In this document: positions 58,807 to 64,000 of the stretch, piece by piece | Position numbering within the stretch: the stretch's first letter is position 1 | Layout of the letters: each line of letters begins with the position of its first letter | Source of the DNA: G963675935 sp963803125 | GTDB taxonomy: Bacteria > Planctomycetota > Planctomycetia > Pirellulales > Thermoguttaceae | NCBI GenBank assembly: GCA_963803125.1 | Contig: CAWDLR010000002.1 | Coordinates: forward strand, 310,001-374,000 | Length of the DNA: 64,000 nt | Direction: 5' to 3' | Translations under genes and position numbers: made by a program | The notes under the pieces: generated by a model | Databases searched by the model: none | What the model was told of the DNA's origin: nothing | Seen by the model: the letters and a program-made list of their open reading frames with translations, nothing else

Positions 58807-59902
58807 CTAGGAGAGTTTGCTACCGGGGCTGGCGAACCGCTCGGCGGTTTTTCGCGAGATGCGGCCCTCCTTCAGCAGCCGCTTGATCGATTCGTCGAGG
58901 GTGCGCATGCCTTCGGCGCGGCTGGTGAGAATCACGGTGTCGATCGATTCCAATTTGCCGAAGCGGATCGCCGCGGCGATGGCCGGATTGTTGAACATGA
59001 TCTCCAGCGCCAAGACGCGTTTTTCTTCCTTGCGCACGTTGGGCAGCAGATGCTGACTGACCACGGCGCGGAGGCTCATCGCGAGCTGCGAGCGGACCTC
59101 CTGCTGGGTGCTCTGGGGGAAGAGGTCGGCGTAGCGGGAGACGGCCCCCTTGGCGTCGCGGGTGTGCAGGGTCGAGAGGACGAGGTGGCCGGTCTCGGCG
59201 GCGCTCGAGCGCCATCTGCGCGGTATCGCGGTCGCGGATCTCGCCGGCGAGAATCACGTCGGGGTCTTGCCGCAGAGCATATTTCAGGCCGTCGGCGAAG
59301 GTGTGCACGTCGCGGCCGACCTCGCGCTGCGTGACCAGCGAGACCGGCGTCTTGGGAAAAAGATACTCCACGGGCTCCTCGACGGTGATGATGCGATAGC
59401 CCCCCTCCTGATTCAACTGGTTGATGAGCATCGCCAGGCTGGTCGACTTGCCCGAGCCGACCACGCCGCAGATCAGCACCAGTCCGTTGCGATAGTGGGC
59501 AAGTTGTTGGGCGAGGTCTTGGGGAAAGCCGGCCCACTGGAAGTCGGGGATGACGGCGGGAATGAGGCGGAAACAGGCCCCCATCTGCTCGCCGCTGAGA
59601 AAGTAGTTGACACGGAATCGCTCCGCCCGGCCGCCAATCGCCAGTTCCAGCGAGAAATCGACGTTGTGGGCGGCGCGGAAGCGGCCCAGCGCGTAAGCCG
59701 GGCAGAGCCCCGCCAGCAGGTCGCGGAGGGCGTCGGGAGCCAACTGCGCCGAGTCCAACTGCCGCAGTCGGCCGTGAACCCGCAGCGTCGGCGGATAGCC
59801 CGGCACGAGGTGAAGGTCGGAAGCCTCGGCCTCGACGGCCAACCCGAGCCAGTTGCGAATTTCGTCGGGACACGCCTCGTCGATTTGGTTTGCGGTTGCC
59901 AT
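58807..59902 (-). pseudogene. PilT-like twitching ATPase, frameshifted
   Basis: Type II/IV secretion ATPase of the PilT group. The first frame from ATG 59902 has SDLHLVPGYPPTLRVHG, Walker A GVVGSGKSTS, ITVEEPVEYLF, the Asp box VTQREVG and Walker B region DPDVILAGEIRDRDTAQMALE. After that the expected AETGHLVLSTLHTRDAKGAVSRYADLFP and the C-terminus SLRAVVSQHLLPN...VLALEIMFNNPAIAAAIR...ISRKTAERFA continue in the other frame to 58807; an extra base near 59203 in CTCGAGCGCC explains it. Restored length about 364 residues. It would power retraction of type IV pili; no pilin genes are near. Confidence 0.78.
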
Positions 59903-60195
59903 GCGACCAGCTTTGCTTCCGTAGAACTGATGACAGAACGTGTTCTTTACGCTCCGCGCGAAGCGATTAGCGCCGCCGCTTCCCTCTCGCCGAGCGAGAG
60001 GAGTCAGGGTTTGCCAGGAATCCGCGATGCGTGGTGACGTCGATTATATCGTGTCGTTCGATGACCGCCAACGTCCGTTGATCGGCGAGAAGGTCGTACT
60101 GTATGTTCGTCTACTATTGCGGCCCCCTTGCCGGCAGTCTAGAATCAGTCTTCTGGTCGGCACTTATCTTGCCCCTCGTCGCAGGGTGGGGTCGC

Positions 60196-62521
60196 ATGTC
60201 GGGTCGTAAGCGAAGACAAAGACCGTCGTCGGCCGCGAATCCGCGGAGCGACGCGCCGCGGAAGGCAGGGGATCCTGTGCGGCCGCGGCCGCCGCTAACC
60301 CGTCGGCGGAGGTGGCTGTTCCGGCTGACGGCTGCCGTCGTTTCGCTGTTGCTTTTTTTCGTTCTATTGGAAGTTGGATTGCGGCTGGGGGGCTACGGTT
60401 ATCCGACGGGCTTCTTGGTTGGTCCCGACGCCAAAGGGTTCTATCGGGGCAATCTGCAATTCGGCTGGCGATTCTTCCCCCACGCGCTTGCTCGCGCCCC
60501 CGTGCCGTGTCTGCTGTCGGCGAAGGCCGCCGGCACGCTTCGCATCTTCGTGCTTGGCGAGTCGGCGGCGCAGGGCGTTCCCAACTGGTCGTTCAGCGTT
60601 GGCCGGATACTGGAAGTGCTGCTCCGTGAGCGTTATCCCGAGGTGAAGTTCGAGGTGGTCAACGCCGCGATGACGGCGATCAACTCGCACGTGGTGCGTG
60701 AGATCGCCCGCGACTGCACGGCCCGCCAACCCGACCTGTTTGTCGTCTACATGGGCAACAACGAGGTGGTGGGGCCCTACGGACCAGGCACCGTCTTTCA
60801 GCAATCGTTGCCGAGCCTGAGCCTCATACGCGGCAGCATCTGGTTGAAATCGACGCGGATCGGACAACTGCTGGGCGACGTGATTGCTCGCTGCGGGTCG
60901 CGCGGAGACGCTCCGCCGCAATGGAAGGGCTTGGAGATGTTCATGGGCCATCGGATTGCGGCCGACGATCCGCGTCTGCGGGCGGTTTATGACAATTTCC
61001 GGCGGAATCTCGGCGATATTTGCCGCATCGGCCGGGGCGCCGGGGCGGCGGTGGTTGTCTCCACCGTGGCGGTGAACCTCAAGGATTGCCCGCCGTTTGC
61101 TTCGGCACACGGTTCAGGCCTATCGCCGCAAGAGCTGGCAAGATGGGAGGCGCTCTACAAGCAAGGCATCGATCTGGAGAACCAGGGCAAGCGGCAGGAA
61201 GCGACCGCCAAGTACGAGGCGGCGGCGAAGATCGACAGACATTTCGCCGAACTGGCCTTCCGCCGCGGGCGATGTCTTGCCGCGCTGGGGCGATCGGCGG
61301 ACGCCGCCCAACAGTTCGCGCGGCGCGAGATGCCGACGTCTTGCGGTTTCGCGCCGACTCCACCATCAATACGATTGTCCGCGAGGTGGCGGCGGAACAA
61401 AAAACCGCGGGCGTCCGCCTGGTCAACGCGGAGCAATCGCTGGCCAAGAGCGATCTGTGCATCGGTGGCATCCCCGGTGAGGGCCTGTTCTACGAGCACG
61501 TTCATTTCAACTTCGACGGAAATTATCTGCTGGCGCGGGCCTTGTTGCAAGAGGTGGAAGCGGCGCTGCCCGCCTTGGCCGGCTCGCGAAAACAGGGCCC
61601 AATCCTCTCCAGGCAGGAATGCGCCGAGGCGTTGGCCTTGACTCCCTGGGACGAGCAGCAAATGGCGGGTCTCATTGCCGAGACGTCGGCGCGGCCGCCG
61701 TTCAACAAACAGTTGGATCATGCCGACCGCACGGCGCTGCTGCGAAAGCGGGGGAAAGAACTCGGTGGTCTCGCCAACACGCCGACAGCCCTGGATGCGG
61801 CATATCAGGCGTGCCAGGCGGCCTTCGACAAAACCCCCGACGACTGTCTCTCCCGCCTGCACCTGATCAAGTTGGCGCTGGCAAGCGGCCGCCCCAAGAC
61901 GGCGCTGGAACAGGTCCGCATCGCCGCGCAACAGCTTCCGCGCGATCCCGAAGTGAACATGCTGCGCGGTTGCGCGGCAAGAAACTGCGGAAAGCTCGAC
62001 GAGGCGGTGGATGCTTTTCGCAAGGTGCTGGAGGTCGATCCAGGGCTGGTGATGGCCAACTACGACCTCGCTCTGATTCTGGACCGACGCGGGCAGACCG
62101 ACGAGGCGATTGTGCATTATCAGCGGGCGGTGGACGCGGACCCGAGCTTCCTCGTCTGCCGCTGTTGCCTTGCCGCGATCTTGGAGCGGCGCGGACGAAG
62201 CGACGAGTCGCTCGCCCACTATCGAGCGGCCTTGGAGATCGATCCCGATTTTGCCTTGGGACACGCCGGCTTCGGTGCGGTCTTGGAACGCCGCGGCCAG
62301 TTCGACGAGGCGGTGGCTCATTTCCAGAAAGCACTGAAGATCAATCCGCGCGTGCGCTGGCGCACAACAACTTCGCGGTGGCGTTGGCCCATCGGCGGCG
62401 GTTCGACGAGGCTATCGTCCACTTCCGGCAGGCGCTGGAAATCGACCCCAACTATCGCGAAGCGCACGCCAATCTGGAAAAAGCCCTGAGGGCTCGCGGC
62501 CAGCAAGCGGCGAAGCGGTGA
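60196..62521 (+). pseudogene. Membrane-anchored SGNH hydrolase-like protein with TPR tail, two frameshifts
   Basis: ATG 60196; membrane helix near 45-65 (LTAAVVSLLLFFVLLEVGLRL). SGNH-type domain: FVLGESAAQG (block I), VVYMGNNEVVG (Asn block) and, after the first shift, EHVHFNFDGNYLLARAL where block V would be. The frame changes near 61321 (QQFAR to RDADVLRFRAD, one base lost in GCGCGGCGCG) and again near 62350 (KINPR to ALAHNNFAVALAH). From about residue 540, repeated TPR units (DEAVDAFRKVLEVDPG, DEAIVHYQRAVDADPS, DEAVAHFQKALKINP) follow. Restored length about 775 residues. Similar planctomycete proteins are uncharacterised; modification of an envelope polymer is conceivable. Confidence 0.7.
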
Positions 62522-62533
62522 CAATTCCGGCTG

Positions 62534-62601
62534 TAGGAGGCGACTCCTGTCGCCGATTGGGGCTCCACAGAGGCTCGATCGGCGTCAGGAGACGCCTCCT
62601 A
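62534..62601. repeat. Palindromic element with TAGGAGGCG arms
   Basis: 24-bp arms 62534-62557 and 62578-62601 with two compensating-type mismatches, TAGGAGGCG...CGCCGAT, between two convergent genes; could double as terminator. Confidence 0.75.
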
Positions 62602-62666
62602 TACAAGGTTCGTACGGCCGCTGTTCCCGGACACCCGCGGATAGAAGCACAGTGCTACGGCGGCGA

Positions 62667-63998
62667 TCATGCTCGACGGTTCGCCGCGACGGCTCTTGCG
62701 ATTTGCGCCTCGAAGACCTTCAGCCGCCGCACCTTGCGGACGACGACGCGAACGCCGCCGCGATCGAAGACGTCGCCGCTGCGGAAATGCCCCTGCGTCT
62801 GGCCGACAATCCAATCGCTGACGGTCCGCAGGCCGCCTTCGGGAGTAGCCTCGGGCGGGTCGGCGGCCAGGTCGATGCCGGTGAGCTCCTTCAGTCGCCC
62901 CAGGCCAAGCCCTCCGCCGACAACCCACGCCCGGCCCGACGGCACCGCGTGGACGGGCAGCCGGTCGTATTCGTCCTGAATCTCGCCGACCAGTTCTTCG
63001 AGCACGTCTTCCAGCGTGATCAAGCCCACCACCTTGCCGGCGGCGTCGCGGACCAGGGCGATATGCGTGTGCTCGCGGATGAGGCGTTCCAGGCAGGCGG
63101 CCAGCAACACCTCGTCGCGAAGGCTCGGCAGCGGCCGCAGAATCGACCGCAGCGACGGCTCGTGAGGCTGGCTCAACCGCATCAGCGCCACCAGGTCCTT
63201 AAAAGTGACGTAACCCAGGATCGATTCCGGATTGCCGGGCCGCTCGGCGACGGGAAATCGCGTGTGCATTTCCAGGTGGGCCGTCACCAGGCAAGCGCTC
63301 AGCGAGGCGTTCACGTCCAACATGCTGATGTGTTTGGCCGGGAGCATGATCTCGCTGAGGCGGCGGGTGGAGAACCGCGACGCCCCCAGAATGATCCCTT
63401 CCTGCCGTTCGCCGATCAGCCGCGAGGCCCTGGCCGAGGCGGCCTGCGCGCGAAGCTCGAGCAGTTCGATCGCCTCCGACTTGAGGCCCGGGTCCATCCG
63501 CGGCCGCCAACGCCGCTCGCTCCAGGCCATCATCGCCATCACGCAGGTCTCGAACACCCACACCGCCGGCCAGACGCTGAAGCAAAACCAGCGCATCATC
63601 CGCGAGAGCCGCAGGCAGACCCATTCCTTGTTGCGGAGCGAAAAGACCTTCGGCATCAGCTCGCCCAAGAGGATGGAGAGGAACGTCAATGGAACCACCA
63701 CGGCGATGATGGCCAGTATCTCGGCCGCCAACTGTGAGAGGCCGAGGTGCGATACCAGGTAGGGCTGAATATCCTCGGCGGCGCCGACGCCCCCGATCGC
63801 GGCGGCAATCGCCCCCAGCAAGGTCATCGCCACTTGCGTGGCCGCCAGGCTGGCCTCCATGTTCTGCTTCATGAACAGGGCGGCCCTGGCCCCACGGCGG
63901 TTCTCGCGGGCGAGGACTTGCAGCCGGGCGATCGTCACCGCCGCCAACGCGATCTCGTAGCCGGCGAACACCCCGTTCAACAGCACCATCGCCGCCAT
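62667..63998 (-). CDS. CNNM/CorC (HlyC) family membrane protein, N-terminus at window edge
   Basis: 443 residues visible. N-terminal CNNM (DUF21) membrane domain with helices around LLNGVFAGYEIALAAV, VAMTLLGAIAAAIGGV and ILAIIAVVVPLTFLSILLGELMPK. Two CBS domains follow (LPAKHISMLDVNASLSACL... and the segment ending HIALVRDAAGKVVGLITLEDVLEELVGEIQDE), then a CorC/HlyC domain (VVGGGLGLGRLKELTGIDL to the end). The family is linked to Mg/Co efflux or homeostasis. The first Met in the window is at base 63998 and normal proteins have about 10-15 more residues, so the true start probably lies outside. Confidence 0.88.
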   Translation of the reverse strand: MAAMVLLNGVFAGYEIALAAVTIARLQVLARENRRGARAALFMKQNMEASLAATQVAMTLLGAIAAAIGGVGAAEDIQPYLVSHLGLSQLAAEILAIIAVVVPLTFLSILLGELMPKVFSLRNKEWVCLRLSRMMRWFCFSVWPAVWVFETCVMAMMAWSERRWRPRMDPGLKSEAIELLELRAQAASARASRLIGERQEGIILGASRFSTRRLSEIMLPAKHISMLDVNASLSACLVTAHLEMHTRFPVAERPGNPESILGYVTFKDLVALMRLSQPHEPSLRSILRPLPSLRDEVLLAACLERLIREHTHIALVRDAAGKVVGLITLEDVLEELVGEIQDEYDRLPVHAVPSGRAWVVGGGLGLGRLKELTGIDLAADPPEATPEGGLRTVSDWIVGQTQGHFRSGDVFDRGGVRVVVRKVRRLKVFEAQIARAVAANRRA

Positions 63999-64000
63999 GA

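Overview
The window is a GC-rich stretch of bacterial chromosome that fits a planctomycete (Planctomycetota, probably Pirellulales-like). The reasoning is by family content: two giant secreted proteins ending in a dockerin-like repeat plus PEP-CTERM tail, an SHD1-domain protein beside a trypsin-like protease, an ARPP-1 protein, ECF sigma factors paired with large membrane-anchored anti-sigma proteins, secreted sugar-active enzymes with NPCBM and chitobiase C-terminal domains, and many dispersed palindromic repeats. No rRNA and no complete tRNA was recognised, so taxonomy is inference.

Layout. 1-0.7 kb: edge of an IS110-type element. 1-9 kb: M24 peptidase, a frameshifted GH5-like hydrolase, a Tat-exported sugar isomerase-like protein, a large secreted hydrolase and a class V aminotransferase. 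9-17 kb: mutS, cupin, a truncated FliG-like protein, a MEMO1-AMMECR1 fusion lipoprotein and a membrane spermidine-synthase-like protein. 17-22.5 kb: ARPP-1 protein and a divergent pair of predicted phosphodiesterases (EEP with CBM21-like domains; two-HKD phospholipase D). 22.6-28.8 kb: glnS with a flavin reductase, then a BtuF/FecCD-type metal-chelate uptake operon flanked by two small Tyr/Pro-rich secreted proteins. 29-34 kb: a frameshifted HEAT/TPR protein, an alpha/beta hydrolase and an intact IS4-type element with terminal repeats and target duplication. 34-38.6 kb: two tandem paralogous ECF sigma/anti-sigma modules. 38.9-52.6 kb: a decayed IS1182-like transposase, then two paralogous papain-like protease/beta-strand-repeat/dockerin/PEP-CTERM genes whose last ~4 kb are almost identical, separated by an ISKra4-like element that appears to use -1 frameshifting. 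52.7-56.3 kb: aspS - glutaminase-like nitrilase - nadE operon. 56.3-64 kb: HtrA-type protease and SHD1 protein, an EF-Tu-domain-2-like protein, a frameshifted PilT-like ATPase, a twice-frameshifted SGNH/TPR protein and a CNNM/CorC-type membrane protein cut by the window end.

Three signals stand out. First, short palindromic elements are common between genes and several lie inside genes in frame (mutS, an aminotransferase, a hydrolase), resembling the Rickettsia palindromic element phenomenon. Second, the two giant protease genes look homogenised by gene conversion over repeats, dockerin and PEP motif, while the protease domains and the extreme C-termini diverge. Third, at least seven single-base frame disruptions are spread over otherwise well-preserved genes, so either the assembly has indel errors or many genes here are decaying; this must be settled before the broken genes are interpreted.
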